From NCBI GenBank assembly GCA_035525225.1, contig DATLFA010000022.1:19224-83223 (forward strand): 64,000 bases of DNA, in the 5' to 3' direction. The notes below the pieces were generated by a model that was not told the DNA's origin, ran no database searches, and saw only the letters and a program-made list of their open reading frames with translations. Within the stretch, counting starts at the first letter, position 1. Every line of letters begins with the position of its first letter. Positions 7,579-17,176 of this stretch are shown here, one piece after another. Source of the DNA: DATLFA01 sp035525225 (GTDB taxonomy: Bacteria; Actinomycetota; Acidimicrobiia; Acidimicrobiales; WLNW01). The translations under genes and the position numbers were made by a program.

Positions 7579-9372
7579 GTGAGCCTGGATTCTCAGCTCG
7601 ATCGTTCCAAGCTCGAACGCAAGGACCGCGACGAGCTCGCCACCATCGTCACGACCCTCGGCGGTAAGCCGGGGCGATCGAAGAAGTCCGATCTCGTCGA
7701 GATGATCCTCGAGCTGACGTCGGGGGCCGGCGAGGAGTCGGCGACCCGAGGCCGGCGCTCGCGTGCGGTCGACGCCGAGGAGGCGACCAGCGGCGCCGAC
7801 GCCCGGGATTCGAGCGGCGGGGATGTAAGCGGCGGGGATCCGAGCGACACCAATGGTTCCGACTATGGCGGCAACGGTTCGGACACCGCCGAGGGTTCGT
7901 ACGGCACCGAGACCCGCCGACGGTCGCGCCTCGTCGGTTGGGCCGGTGACGAGGCGGGCCTGCCCGCACCCGTCGAGGACCCCGAGCCCGAAGTGCGCCA
8001 AGACGTCGCCGCGGAGGCGGTCGCCGCCGATACGCGAACAAGCCGCGACGCCCGCCCCGACAGTCGACCGGCCCGAGACGACCAGGAAGATGGCCAGGAC
8101 GAGGGTCGCGAAGAAGGCCGCTTCGACGGTGACGGCAACCGTCGTCGTCGCCGCCGGGGGCGCGACCGCAACCGCGACCGGTTCGAAGGCGGGCAGCAGC
8201 CGCAATCGGACCAGCAGTTCGACGGCGAACCGGTCGCAGTGACCGGCTACCTCGATCTGCGCGACGAGGGTTACGGCTTCCTGCGCATGCACGGCGCGCT
8301 GCAGAGCCGCGACGACGCCTATGTGTCGGTGCGCCAGGTGCGCCAGTTCGGTCTGCGCCGAGGCGATCACATCAGTGGGGCATCGCGGCCCGCCGGTCGC
8401 AACGAAAAGAACCCCGCGCTGCTGCGCATCGATTCCGTCAACGGCCGGCCGCCCGAAGAGGCGACGCGTCGCCCTCGTTTCGAAGACCTGACGCCGCTGT
8501 TCCCCGATCAGAAGCTGCGCATGGAGATCGCCGACGATCCGACCAACATGACGGCGCGCATCCTCGATCTCATCTCTCCCATCGGTATGGGCCAGCGCGG
8601 CATGATCGTGTCACCGCCGAAGGCGGGCAAGACGACGATCATGAAGCAGATCGCCCGTGCGATCGAGGTCAACAATCCCGATGTGATCTTGTTCGTCCTG
8701 CTCGTCGACGAACGGCCCGAAGAAGTCACCGACATGCGACGCTGGTTGCAGCGGGGCGAAGTGGTCGCCTCGACCTTCGATCGTCCGTCCGACGAACACA
8801 CCCACGTCGCCGAGCTCACGATCGAGCGGGCCAAGCGCATGGTCGAGTACGGCAAAGACGTGGTGATCATGCTCGACGGCATCACTCGACTGGCGCGCGC
8901 CTACAACCTCGCGGCACCGGCGACCGGTCGCATCATGTCGGGCGGTATCGACACCGGTGCGCTGTATCCGCCAAAGAAGTTCTTCGGCGCGGCTCGCAAC
9001 GTCGAAGAAGGTGGCTCGCTCACGATCCTCGCGACGGCGTTGGTCGAGACCGGCTCGAAGATGGACGAAGTGATCTTCGAAGAGTTCAAGGGCACGGGCA
9101 ACATGGAGCTGCGCCTCGATCGCCGCATCGCGGAGCGCCGCATCTACCCTGCGATCGACGTCGCGTCGTCGTCGACGCGACACGAAGAGTTGCTGTTCGA
9201 GCGCAAGCAGTTGCAGCAGGTTTACAAGCTGCGCCGGGTGCTCTCCGGGTTGCAACAAGATGGCGAGGGCAGTGGTGCGGCGGCGCTCGAGTTGCTCATC
9301 GACCGGCTCAAGAACTTCAAGACCAACGACGACTTCCTCGCCGAGGTCGCAAAGGGTCCGTCGATCGGCTGA
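7579..9372 (+). CDS. rho: transcription termination factor Rho
   Basis: Hexameric RNA-dependent ATPase that terminates transcription. The 597 residues comprise an N-terminal Rho_N helix domain (about 1-50), an inserted low-complexity region of about 170 residues rich first in Gly/Ser/Asp and then in Arg, the RNA-binding cold-shock fold (GYLDLRDEGYGFLR) and the ATPase domain with Walker A SPPKAGKTT near 345-353, a Walker B ending in MLDG and the Q-loop region. Escherichia coli Rho is about 420 residues; long insertions are typical of high-GC actinobacterial Rho and widen RNA binding. The start is GTG at 7579. Confidence 0.97.
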   Translation: MSLDSQLDRSKLERKDRDELATIVTTLGGKPGRSKKSDLVEMILELTSGAGEESATRGRRSRAVDAEEATSGADARDSSGGDVSGGDPSDTNGSDYGGNGSDTAEGSYGTETRRRSRLVGWAGDEAGLPAPVEDPEPEVRQDVAAEAVAADTRTSRDARPDSRPARDDQEDGQDEGREEGRFDGDGNRRRRRRGRDRNRDRFEGGQQPQSDQQFDGEPVAVTGYLDLRDEGYGFLRMHGALQSRDDAYVSVRQVRQFGLRRGDHISGASRPAGRNEKNPALLRIDSVNGRPPEEATRRPRFEDLTPLFPDQKLRMEIADDPTNMTARILDLISPIGMGQRGMIVSPPKAGKTTIMKQIARAIEVNNPDVILFVLLVDERPEEVTDMRRWLQRGEVVASTFDRPSDEHTHVAELTIERAKRMVEYGKDVVIMLDGITRLARAYNLAAPATGRIMSGGIDTGALYPPKKFFGAARNVEEGGSLTILATALVETGSKMDEVIFEEFKGTGNMELRLDRRIAERRIYPAIDVASSSTRHEELLFERKQLQQVYKLRRVLSGLQQDGEGSGAAALELLIDRLKNFKTNDDFLAEVAKGPSIG

Positions 9373-9441
9373 TTACCGCCGACGCCGCCGAATCCATTCC
9401 GACTTTGTGTACGAATCGCCAACTCGCGAGACTGGAAAGCT

Positions 9442-9705
9442 ATGAAGCCTGACATTCACCCCGACTACCGGCCGGTCGTGTTCACCGACACCTCGGCCGG
9501 CGTCTCGTTCCTCACGCGCTCCACGGTGCGCACCCACGAGACGACCGAGTGGGAGGACGGCAACACCTACCCGATGGCCCGCGTCGAGATCTCCTCGGCC
9601 AGCCACCCCTTCTTCACCGGCACGATGAAGATCATCGACGCCGCCGGCCGCGTCGAGCGCTTCGAGCGCCGTTACGGCACCCGTCGCAAGAAGGCGACCA
9701 AGTAG
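9442..9705 (+). CDS. rpmE2: 50S ribosomal protein L31, type B (zinc-free)
   Basis: An 87-residue L31 beginning MKPDIHPDYRPV. It contains no cysteine at all, so it is the C-minus, type B form that does not bind zinc. The type B C-terminal extension and basic tail (RRYGTRRKKATK) are present. It follows rho by 69 bases, a common order. Elsewhere type B L31 is often the zinc-limitation paralogue of a zinc-binding L31. No second copy is visible here, so it may be the only L31. Confidence 0.95.
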   Translation: MKPDIHPDYRPVVFTDTSAGVSFLTRSTVRTHETTEWEDGNTYPMARVEISSASHPFFTGTMKIIDAAGRVERFERRYGTRRKKATK

Positions 9706-9767
9706 TCGCGTCGCAGCCCGACCCCGATCGCGGTCGCGCACTCCACGAAGCACGGCTCCGCGCGCTC

Positions 9768-10697
9768 GTGCGCGACCAATTCGGCGCGTCGGATCTGCGA
9801 AGCGCGTCGATGCCGGGTGGCGCGGCGTTGCTCGACCATGGCACGGCGTGGGTCTACGTGAGCGATGCGGCGCGCACACTCGGGCGTGCGATGGCGCTCG
9901 CCGCGTCCCGCGGGTGTGCGACGTTGCATCTCATCGTCGACGATGGGGGAGGTGGCGTAGCCGCCCGCCGCGCCGCGCAGCTACGGCCGTCGCCGTCGGT
10001 CTGGCGCGTCTTCGAACGGTCGCTGACACCGGTTGTGCCCTCGGCCCGAGGCGAGGGTTCTCCGCCGACCGACGCCGGCGCGCTCGTGTCGATGCTGCGC
10101 GACGCCGGCCTCGAGGTGGTCACCGAGCACGGTGTCATCAGCGGTGAGATTCGGGGGCTGTCGGTGGCCACTGTCGTGCCCGGTGCCGACGGGCGCTCCC
10201 GGCTCGCCGTGGGCGTCGGACGCATCGACCAAGAGGCGACCGACTTGTTGCACGGGGATCTCCCGCTCCAGGAGACGCTGGCCAACGCCATCGACGAAGT
10301 GCGCGTGTATCGCCACCAGCACGCGAAACCGCATCCCGTCAATCGCCTCGCACGCGAGCGATGGTTGCGCTCACAGTTGATCGCTCGGCCATCGGTCGTG
10401 GGGCTCGTCGACCTCGAGTCGATCGCGCCGGCCGAACCGCGTGCCAACCTTCGTGATCCGGTGCCCGCGGCGGCGCTCGGGCACGACGCCGGCGGTGAAC
10501 GCGTGCTCGTCGTGTGCTCCGTCGGGATCGACCTCGAGTTGATTCCCGTCACTGCCGACCTGGTCGATCGAGAGCGGCCCGACCGAGTCGTGCTCGCATT
10601 GCCGGCGCGCGATGACCATGCGATCCAACGCGAACTCGCGAGACAACTCACGGCGGTCGTCGAGTTCGCCGCGGTCGAAGGCGAATGGCCGAGCTGA
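9768..10697 (+). CDS. hypothetical protein between rpmE2 and prfA
   Basis: An open frame of about 309 residues from GTG at 9768; ATG at 9810 is the alternative start, and neither has a strong ribosome binding site. I do not recognise the family. It reads as a soluble alpha/beta protein: an N-terminal half with alternating strands and helices (AWVYVSDAARTL, ATLHLIVDDGGGG), a middle with His/Arg-rich VYRHQHAKPHPVNRLARERW, and a C-terminal domain with a strand-rich start (ERVLVVCSVGIDLELIPV). It sits tightly between L31 and RF1 and ends 21 bases before prfA, so it is probably co-transcribed with translation genes. No function is claimed. Confidence 0.75.
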   Translation: MRDQFGASDLRSASMPGGAALLDHGTAWVYVSDAARTLGRAMALAASRGCATLHLIVDDGGGGVAARRAAQLRPSPSVWRVFERSLTPVVPSARGEGSPPTDAGALVSMLRDAGLEVVTEHGVISGEIRGLSVATVVPGADGRSRLAVGVGRIDQEATDLLHGDLPLQETLANAIDEVRVYRHQHAKPHPVNRLARERWLRSQLIARPSVVGLVDLESIAPAEPRANLRDPVPAAALGHDAGGERVLVVCSVGIDLELIPVTADLVDRERPDRVVLALPARDDHAIQRELARQLTAVVEFAAVEGEWPS

Positions 10698-10718
10698 TCC
10701 GTCGCTAACCTTGCCTAC

Positions 10719-11780
10719 GTGCTCGATCGCCTCTCTCTACTCGAAAATGAGTTTCGTGAGGTCGAATCGCGCCTCGGAGACCCCGCGATACTCGGCGATC
10801 AACGCAAGCTGGCGTCGATGGCGCGACGCCACAAGGAGCTCGACGCGATCGTCACTCGCTCGGTCGAGCTTCGCGCTGCGCACGAAGATCTGCATTCCTT
10901 CCGCGAAATGCTGACCGAATCGGGCTCCGACGACCGAGAGATGATGCGCGAAGAGATACGCTCGATCGAGTCCCGCATCGCCGTGCTCGAAGAAGAGCTC
11001 AAGGTGCTGCTGCTTCCGCACGATCCCAACGACGACAAGAACGTCATGATCGAGATACGCGGCGCCGAGGGCGGCGAAGAAGCCAACTTGTTCGCACGCG
11101 AACTCTACGAGATGTACGAGGCGTTCGCCGATCGCATGAGCTGGTCGTCCGAGCTGATCGACGCGCAACGCAGCGACCTCGGTGGGTTCACCAACGTCAC
11201 GTTCGCGCTCAAGGGCGAAGGCGTGTGGACGCGCATGAAACACGAAGGCGGGCCTCACCGAGTGCAACGGGTGCCGGTCACCGAGTCCCAAGGGCGGGTC
11301 CACACATCGTCGGCGACAGTGACGGTGCTGCCCGAAGCCGAAGAGCTCGACATCCACATCCCCGAGCGCGATCTGCAGATCGACGTCTACCGCTCGTCGG
11401 GCCCGGGTGGGCAATCAGTGAACACCACCGACTCTGCCGTGCGCGTGACCCACAAGCCCACTGGGCTCGTCGTTGCGATCCAGGATCAGAAGTCGCAGCT
11501 GCAGAACAAAGAAAAGGCCCTGCGCGTGCTGCGGTCACGCCTGTTGCAGATCGAAGAAGACAAGCGGTCGTCAGAGCGAAGCGACGCGCGGCGCGAGCAG
11601 GTGGGTGGCGGCGGACGCAGCGAGAAGATCCGCACGTACAACTTCAAAGAGAACCGCGTCACCGACCATCGCATCAATCTGACGCTCTACAAGCTCGACC
11701 GCGTGCTTGCCGGAGAGCTCGACGAGATCGTCGACGCACTCGTGGCCGACGAGCGCCGTCGTCAACTCGAAGAGGAATGA
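10719..11780 (+). CDS. prfA: peptide chain release factor 1
   Basis: Class I release factor decoding UAA and UAG. The 353-residue length and domain order are standard, with the GGQ motif at 230-232 (SSGPGGQSVNTTDSAVR) that drives peptidyl-tRNA hydrolysis. The glutamine is the methylation target of PrmC, whose gene begins inside the prfA stop codon (ATGA overlap). The start is GTG at 10719. It is RF1 rather than RF2 because there is no programmed frameshift near codon 25 and because it is paired with prmC. Confidence 0.97.
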   Translation: MLDRLSLLENEFREVESRLGDPAILGDQRKLASMARRHKELDAIVTRSVELRAAHEDLHSFREMLTESGSDDREMMREEIRSIESRIAVLEEELKVLLLPHDPNDDKNVMIEIRGAEGGEEANLFARELYEMYEAFADRMSWSSELIDAQRSDLGGFTNVTFALKGEGVWTRMKHEGGPHRVQRVPVTESQGRVHTSSATVTVLPEAEELDIHIPERDLQIDVYRSSGPGGQSVNTTDSAVRVTHKPTGLVVAIQDQKSQLQNKEKALRVLRSRLLQIEEDKRSSERSDARREQVGGGGRSEKIRTYNFKENRVTDHRINLTLYKLDRVLAGELDEIVDALVADERRRQLEEE

Positions 11781-12658
11781 ACCACGACGGCACGATCTCG
11801 TGGGCTGCGCTCTTCGACGAGGCGTCGGCCCGGTTGGCCGCAGTGAGCGCGGACCCTCGCATCGATGCTCGGCGCATCCTCGAGCAGGTCGGTGGCATCG
11901 AGCCCGCGCAGTTCTCCTCGACGCTCGACGAACTGGTCACGACGCGTCAGATGGTCGCCTACGACCGCATGATCGAACGCCGGCTCACCGGCGAGCCGCT
12001 GCAGTACGTCGTCGGCAGTTGGTCGTTCCGGTTGCTCGATCTGTATCTCGATCGACGGGTCCTGATCCCGCGCCCGGAGACCGAGATCGTCACCGAGCAC
12101 GCGCTGGCCGAACACGATCGGTCGGTGCAGGCCCGCGGCGCGCGAGAGGGCGTGGTCGTCGACCTCGGCACCGGCTCTGGCGCGATCGCGCTGTCGGTCG
12201 CGGTCGAGCGCCGAGGCACGCAGGTGTGGGCCACCGACGTCTCGGCCGACGCGCTTGCGGTCGCGCAGGCCAACTGCGCGGGCCTCGGTCGGGTGGCGCG
12301 CCACGTCACGCTGGTGCACGGGAACTGGTTCGATCCGCTCCCCGAGTCGCTGCGGGGCGTCGTCGACGTGATCGTGTCCAACCCGCCTTACGTCGCAGCC
12401 GACGACGAGCTTCCCGCCGAGGTGCGTGACTGGGAGCCGGTCGAGGCGCTGGTCCCCGGGCCGCGCGGCCTCGAAGCGTACGAATCGATCGTCGTGCATG
12501 CTCCCGAATGGCTCGCCGTCACCGGCGCGTTGGTGCTCGAGATCGGCGCCGCGCAGCGCGCCGCAGTGCGCGAGTTGGTGCTCGACAGCGGCTTCGCCTC
12601 CGCAGAGGTGCACGCGGACCTGGCGGGGCGCGATCGAGTGGTGGTGGCCCGCCGGTGA
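11777..12658 (+). CDS. prmC: release factor glutamine methyltransferase PrmC
   Basis: S-adenosylmethionine-dependent methyltransferase that modifies the Gln of the GGQ motif in release factors. The 293 residues comprise an N-terminal helical domain (to about 90) and a Rossmann fold with VVDLGTGSGAIALS for SAM binding and the family-defining NPPY at 202-205. The start codon overlaps the prfA stop, and the stop overlaps the next start (GTGA), so prfA, prmC and tsaC are coupled. Confidence 0.95.
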   Translation: MNHDGTISWAALFDEASARLAAVSADPRIDARRILEQVGGIEPAQFSSTLDELVTTRQMVAYDRMIERRLTGEPLQYVVGSWSFRLLDLYLDRRVLIPRPETEIVTEHALAEHDRSVQARGAREGVVVDLGTGSGAIALSVAVERRGTQVWATDVSADALAVAQANCAGLGRVARHVTLVHGNWFDPLPESLRGVVDVIVSNPPYVAADDELPAEVRDWEPVEALVPGPRGLEAYESIVVHAPEWLAVTGALVLEIGAAQRAAVRELVLDSGFASAEVHADLAGRDRVVVARR

Positions 12659-13233
12659 TCGTCCCCTCCGACGAAGCGTTCAGCATGACGATGGCTGCCC
12701 TGCGGCGCGGCACCCTCGTCGTCATCCCGACCGACACCGTCTACGGGCTCGCGGCGCGTGCCGACGACGCCGACGCGATGGCGCGCCTGTTCGCGCTGAA
12801 GGGCCGCGACGCCGCCAAGTCGATCGCGGTGCTCGTGGGCGATCTCGGTCAAGCGCGCCGCCTGACCACACACGGCCTCGACCGTTTCGCTCGGTTCTGG
12901 CCGGGGCCTCTGACGGTCGTCGTGCCGCGCGCCGCCGACGCGGTGCTTTATATCGGCGACGACGACTCGACGGTTGGTATTCGCTGCCCCGACGACCCGT
13001 TCGTTCGTCGCCTCGCGCTCGAAGTGGGGCCGATCGCGGCATCGAGCGCCAACGAGAGCGGCGCCCCGACTCCTGCGACCGCACGCGAGATCGCCGCGCT
13101 CTTTCCGTCAGTGTCGCTCGTCGTCGACGGCGGTCCTCGACGCGGGGCGGCGTCGACGGTCATCGACGCGACCGTCGACCCGCCGACGGTATTGCGACCC
13201 GGGGCATTGTCAGCGACCGCGCTCGGAATATGA
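12655..13233 (+). CDS. tsaC: L-threonylcarbamoyladenylate synthase (Sua5/YrdC family)
   Basis: Makes threonylcarbamoyl-AMP from threonine, bicarbonate and ATP, the first step of the t6A37 tRNA modification. The 192 residues match a single YrdC domain (IPTDTVYGLAA near residue 20, then ALKGRDAAKSIAVLV, FWPGPLTVVVP, TVGIRCPDD and ASSANESGAPTP). The C-terminal Sua5 domain is absent, so this is the short TsaC form. GTG at 12655 overlaps the prmC stop. Confidence 0.93.
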   Translation: MIVPSDEAFSMTMAALRRGTLVVIPTDTVYGLAARADDADAMARLFALKGRDAAKSIAVLVGDLGQARRLTTHGLDRFARFWPGPLTVVVPRAADAVLYIGDDDSTVGIRCPDDPFVRRLALEVGPIAASSANESGAPTPATAREIAALFPSVSLVVDGGPRRGAASTVIDATVDPPTVLRPGALSATALGI

Positions 13234-13320
13234 ACATCATCTCCCCCTGCCCGGACTATGAAGTGCACCGACAGGGCGATGAGCGCTTGCGCGAAGAGCG
13301 AAACGGCTTAGTGTGGTGTC

Positions 13321-13758
<438 letters not shown>

Positions 13759-13798
13759 TCCCCGCCCCGATTCGCCCCGATAGATGGAGGCAACCCCC

Positions 13799-15043
13799 AT
13801 GCCTTGGCCCACCACACGCGACGATGCGTTATTCTCGATGATCGACCGCGAGGTCGACCGTCAGAACACCACGTTGCAGCTCATCGCTTCCGAGAACTTC
13901 GCATCACCCGCGGTCATGTCCGCGACCGGTTCGGTACTCACCAACAAATACAGCGAGGGATATCCGGGCAAGCGGTACTACGGCGGCAACCAGATCATCG
14001 ACGAGGTCGAAGAGTTGGCGCGCACCCGCGCCGCGACGCTCTTCGGTGCCGAGCACGCGAACGTGCAGCCCCATGCGGGCGCCAACGCCAACGTCGCCGT
14101 CTACCTGGCTCTCCTGAAGCCGGGCGACAAAGTGCTCGGCATGAGCTTGGACCACGGTGGCCACCTCACCCATGGATCGCCCGTCAACTTCAGCGGTCTC
14201 ACCTACGACTTCGTCGCCTACGGGGTCTCCAAGAGCGACGAGCGCATCGACTACGACAACGTGCGCGAGATCGCGAAGCGCGAACGGCCCCGGATGATCA
14301 TCGCGGGTGCCACCGCCTACTCGCGCACGATCGACCCGGTGCCGCTACGGTCGATCGCCGACGAGGTGGGCGCGTTGTTGATGTTCGACGCGGCGCACAT
14401 CGCAGGGCTCATCGCCGGCGGCGCGCACCCGAACCCGGTGCCCTACTGCGACATCGTCACCTTCACCACCCACAAGACGCTGCGCGGACCGCGCGGCGGA
14501 TGCATCTTGAGCCGCAAGGAACACGCCGCGGCCATCGACCGGGCGGTCTTCCCCGGTTTCCAGGGTGGCCCACTCGAGAATTCCATCGCCGCGAAGGCGG
14601 TCGCGTTCCACGAGGCGTCCCGACCCGAGTTCTCGAACTATGCCCGCGCGATCGTGACCAACGCCTCGGCCTTGGCCGAGGGCCTCGCCGGCGAGGGTTT
14701 TCGCCTCGTGTCGGGCGGCACCGACAACCACCTGATGCTCGTCGACCTGCGCAACTTCGACGCCGAGTTGACCGGCAAAGACGCCCAGGCCGCCTGTGAC
14801 CAGGCCGGTATCTCGCTCAACAAGAACACCATCCCCGACGACCCGCGGTCACCGTTCGTGACGAGCGGCATCCGCATCGGCACCCCCGCGGTGACCACAC
14901 AGGGTATGGGCGCGGCCGAGATGGCGCAGATCGCCACGCTCATCGCCCGCGCCCTACGTGCTCGCTCCGACGAGGGGGCTATCGCGCGCGTTCGCGCCGA
15001 TGTGCGCACGCTCTGCAACGAGTTCGTGCCCTACCCCCGTTGA
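13799..15043 (+). CDS. glyA: serine hydroxymethyltransferase
   Basis: PLP enzyme converting serine and tetrahydrofolate to glycine and methylene-tetrahydrofolate. The 414 residues carry the PLP lysine at 226 in FTTHKTLRGPRGG, preceded by MFDAAHIAGL. I chose ATG at 13799 because a perfect GGAGG lies eight bases upstream. An in-frame ATG at 13784 would place that binding site inside the gene. It follows rpiB by 40 bases, too short for a glycine riboswitch. Confidence 0.97.
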   Translation: MPWPTTRDDALFSMIDREVDRQNTTLQLIASENFASPAVMSATGSVLTNKYSEGYPGKRYYGGNQIIDEVEELARTRAATLFGAEHANVQPHAGANANVAVYLALLKPGDKVLGMSLDHGGHLTHGSPVNFSGLTYDFVAYGVSKSDERIDYDNVREIAKRERPRMIIAGATAYSRTIDPVPLRSIADEVGALLMFDAAHIAGLIAGGAHPNPVPYCDIVTFTTHKTLRGPRGGCILSRKEHAAAIDRAVFPGFQGGPLENSIAAKAVAFHEASRPEFSNYARAIVTNASALAEGLAGEGFRLVSGGTDNHLMLVDLRNFDAELTGKDAQAACDQAGISLNKNTIPDDPRSPFVTSGIRIGTPAVTTQGMGAAEMAQIATLIARALRARSDEGAIARVRADVRTLCNEFVPYPR

Positions 15044-15083
15044 GCCCGACCAGCGCGGCCCAGAGCCCTACTAGCGGGGCTTA
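15042..15083 (+). repeat. imperfect 21-bp direct repeat with a short hairpin after glyA
   Basis: Two adjacent 21-base units, 15042-15062 and 15063-15083, agree at 16 of 21 positions (both begin GAGCCC and contain AGCG). The second unit can fold as AGCCC/GGGCT (15064-15068 with 15077-15081). It overlaps the glyA stop codon and ends 10 bases before the next start. It may be an attenuator or weak terminator, but there is no T-run. Confidence 0.45.
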
Positions 15084-15093
15084 GGATCTGAAC

Positions 15094-16293
15094 ATGCCGA
15101 CCGTGCGCGACTATGGCGTCGTATTCGGCGTGGCCGCCGCGACGACGTTCGTGCTGACGGGCATCATGCGCTGGATCGCACCGCACGTCGGCGCGATCGT
15201 GCAGCCCAGCGATCGCCGCGTACACGAACGGCCGACGCCCACGCTCGGCGGTGTGGCGATGTTCGCCGGCCTCGTCGCCGGCGTGGTCACCGCATGGAAG
15301 ATGGATGTGTTCGACGAGCAGTTGGCCCCCGGCGCCGAATCGTTCGGCATGTTGCTGGCGGCGTTGATCATCTTGTTGGTCGGTTTGATCGACGACATCC
15401 GTGACATCTCCCCGCCGGCCAAGATCGCCGGCATGGTATTGGCGGGCAGCGTGTTGTCCTTCGCCGGTATCGGCATCGTCGTCTTTCGCGTTCCCTTCCT
15501 CGGCGTCACCCCGCTGACTCCCGATCTCTCCGCGTTGATCACCGTGTTGTGGGTGGTGGGGATGGCAAATGCCATCAACCTCATCGACGGCCTCGACGGT
15601 CTCGCCGCCGGCATCGTGGGCATCGCCGCCGCCACGTTCTTCTTCTACGCGCTGCGACTGTCGGACGAGAACATCATTCTCAACACCAACCCCGGCGCCC
15701 TCGTCGCGGCGATCACGGCTGGGCTGTGCCTGGGCTTCTTGCCCCACAATGCCCGAGGCCCACGCGGCAACCCCGCCCGCATCTTCATGGGTGATGCCGG
15801 CGCCTTGATGCTCGGCCTGTTGATGGCCGTGTCGACCACGGTCGTGGGAGGGCGCAACGAGCAAGCGTTCTCGGGCCAGTCGTTCTTCTTCTACGCGCCG
15901 ATCTTCATCCCCATCGTCATCCTCGGCGTCCCGTTGCTCGACGCGTTGTTCGCGATCGTGCGCCGGACCGCCCGCAGGCGAGGCGTCGCGACTGCCGACA
16001 AGGATCATCTGCACCATCGGCTCATGCGCATCGGCCACGGCCACCGCCGCAGTGTGATCATCTTGTGGGCGTGGACGATGTTGCTCTCGGGCTTCGTGCT
16101 CTATCCCACATACAACCACGGCCGTGGCGACGCCATGGTTCCGACCGGCATCGCCGCGCTCGGCCTCTTGCTCTACACCGTCTTGCATCCTGACATCCGC
16201 CAGGGTCGAGCCGACCGTCGAGACGGCCCCGACGCGGATGACGACAACACCAACGTCGTCCACATCGACCCCAATCGCCGCACCGGCAGCTGA
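15094..16293 (+). CDS. WecA/TagO-like polyprenyl-phosphate sugar-1-phosphate transferase (MraY family)
   Basis: Integral membrane enzyme that moves a GlcNAc-1-phosphate-type group from UDP-sugar to polyprenyl phosphate to start cell-wall glycan or teichoic-type polymers. The 399 residues have about ten membrane helices and the family loops: VHERPTPTLGG near 45, LIDDIRDI with the Asp pair, NAINLIDGLDGLAAG, IFMGDAGALMLG, and the HLHHRLMRIGHGHR His motif that separates WecA/TagO types from MraY. The C-terminal 40 residues are polar and acidic. The same placement, between glyA and atp genes, is common in actinobacteria. Confidence 0.9.
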   Translation: MPTVRDYGVVFGVAAATTFVLTGIMRWIAPHVGAIVQPSDRRVHERPTPTLGGVAMFAGLVAGVVTAWKMDVFDEQLAPGAESFGMLLAALIILLVGLIDDIRDISPPAKIAGMVLAGSVLSFAGIGIVVFRVPFLGVTPLTPDLSALITVLWVVGMANAINLIDGLDGLAAGIVGIAAATFFFYALRLSDENIILNTNPGALVAAITAGLCLGFLPHNARGPRGNPARIFMGDAGALMLGLLMAVSTTVVGGRNEQAFSGQSFFFYAPIFIPIVILGVPLLDALFAIVRRTARRRGVATADKDHLHHRLMRIGHGHRRSVIILWAWTMLLSGFVLYPTYNHGRGDAMVPTGIAALGLLLYTVLHPDIRQGRADRRDGPDADDDNTNVVHIDPNRRTGS

Positions 16294-16338
16294 CCCGGCA
16301 CGAAACCGCGGTATCCGGGAATCGGGCTGCGCCACAAG

Positions 16339-16402
16339 TTGTCGTTGGACGTCGGCCCTTCGATAGATTGCGCACCGATTCACAAGCGGCGACGGTGTCG
16401 CC
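16339..16402 (+). promoter_or_regulatory. candidate atp operon promoter and 5' hairpin
   Basis: TTGTCG (16339-16344) and GATAGA (16362-16367) are 17 bases apart, and TAGATT two bases further on is an alternative -10. Downstream, GGCGAC/GTCGCC (16388-16393 and 16397-16402) closes a perfect six-base stem with a GGT loop, ending 20 bases before the first atp start. It would lie in the operon 5' leader. Prediction by eye. Confidence 0.35.
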
Positions 16403-16422
16403 ACGCGAGCGGTTTCACGGAA

Positions 16423-16689
16423 ATGAATCTTCAGGAAAAGCGCGAACTCAATACCGGTTTCGGTGACGCGCTCGCACGCGCCGTCGAGTTGGTCGTGACG
16501 CCCGGAGTATTCGCCCTACTCGGATGGCTGCTCGATCGTCGACTCGGCACCACACCGATCTTCGCATTCGTGTTCTTCTTCTTGGTGCTCGGTTATGTCG
16601 TATGGAAGTTGTGGATGGGATACGAAGCAGACATGCAACGGCACGAGCGAGGGCTTGGCGTGGGAAAGGTCTCTGATCGTGTTGAGTGA
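16423..16689 (+). CDS. AtpZ/AtpI-family membrane protein
   Basis: An 88-residue protein with two membrane helices (about 22-40 and 46-66), the pattern of the AtpZ family found at the head of ATP synthase operons and thought to help Fo assembly or ion uptake. I placed the start at ATG 16423 (MNLQEKRELNTGFG) because the upstream part of the open frame is not protein-like. The stop lies inside the next gene, a short overlap. Confidence 0.8.
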   Translation: MNLQEKRELNTGFGDALARAVELVVTPGVFALLGWLLDRRLGTTPIFAFVFFFLVLGYVVWKLWMGYEADMQRHERGLGVGKVSDRVE

Positions 16690-17176
16690 CGCACGGTCGA
16701 TGCCCGCTGCCGGTCCTGCACCCGAGTTGGAGGTGGCCCGCGATCTCGCTCGTCGAGCCGTCCCCCTCGCGCCCGTTCTGCTCGTCGCGGCGGCGATCGG
16801 TTGGGGATGGAGCGGTGTCGCTTCCTCCGCGATCGGCGTCGGTTTGGTCGTAGTCAACTTTCTTCTCGCAGCGTTGATCATCTCGACGACGATCCGCGTT
16901 TCGCTCAACGCACTGATGGCCGGTGTGATGTTCGGCTTCATCCTGCGCTTGGCGCTGCTCACCGTCGCGGTTGTCTTGCTACGCAAGTTCAGCTGGATCG
17001 ACGACATCCCGCTGTTGTTCACCGTGCTCATCACTCACATCGCATTGCTGATGTGGGAGACGCGCTACGTGTCGATGTCGCTCGCCTATCCCGGCCTCAA
17101 GCCAAGAGGCAAGACGAGTGCAGCGCGAACCCAAGAATCCACTTCAACCAACGCGAAGGAGGCTGGCGCAGCGTGA
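16679..17176 (+). CDS. atpI: ATP synthase subunit I-like membrane protein
   Basis: About 165 residues with four hydrophobic helices, in the position of atpI before subunit a. The GTG at 16679 overlaps the AtpZ-like gene by 11 bases and has a purine-rich GGAAAGG 11 bases upstream; ATG at 16700 is an alternative. AtpI proteins are dispensable assembly factors for the c-ring. The C-terminal 30 residues are polar (Lys/Thr/Ser-rich). The last codons carry the AAGGAGG that serves as ribosome binding site for atpB. Confidence 0.8.
   Translation: MLSDARSMPAAGPAPELEVARDLARRAVPLAPVLLVAAAIGWGWSGVASSAIGVGLVVVNFLLAALIISTTIRVSLNALMAGVMFGFILRLALLTVAVVLLRKFSWIDDIPLLFTVLITHIALLMWETRYVSMSLAYPGLKPRGKTSAARTQESTSTNAKEAGAA

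Noticed and set aside
7313..7582. 89-codon frame in the rho leader
   Set aside because: No ribosome binding site, mixed composition, and it ends inside the rho start region; a regulatory leader is more likely.
13759..13798. Glycine riboswitch before glyA
   Set aside because: Only 40 bases lie between rpiB and the start, too short for a glycine aptamer.
15031..16404. 457-codon open frame antisense to the WecA-like gene
   Set aside because: His/Gln/Arg/Asp-rich shadow; the sense strand encodes clear membrane helices and motifs.
16339..16422. Longer AtpZ-like protein starting at 16339
   Set aside because: The extra 28 codons are Cys/Arg/His-rich and overlap the promoter-like region; ATG 16423 gives the normal family length.
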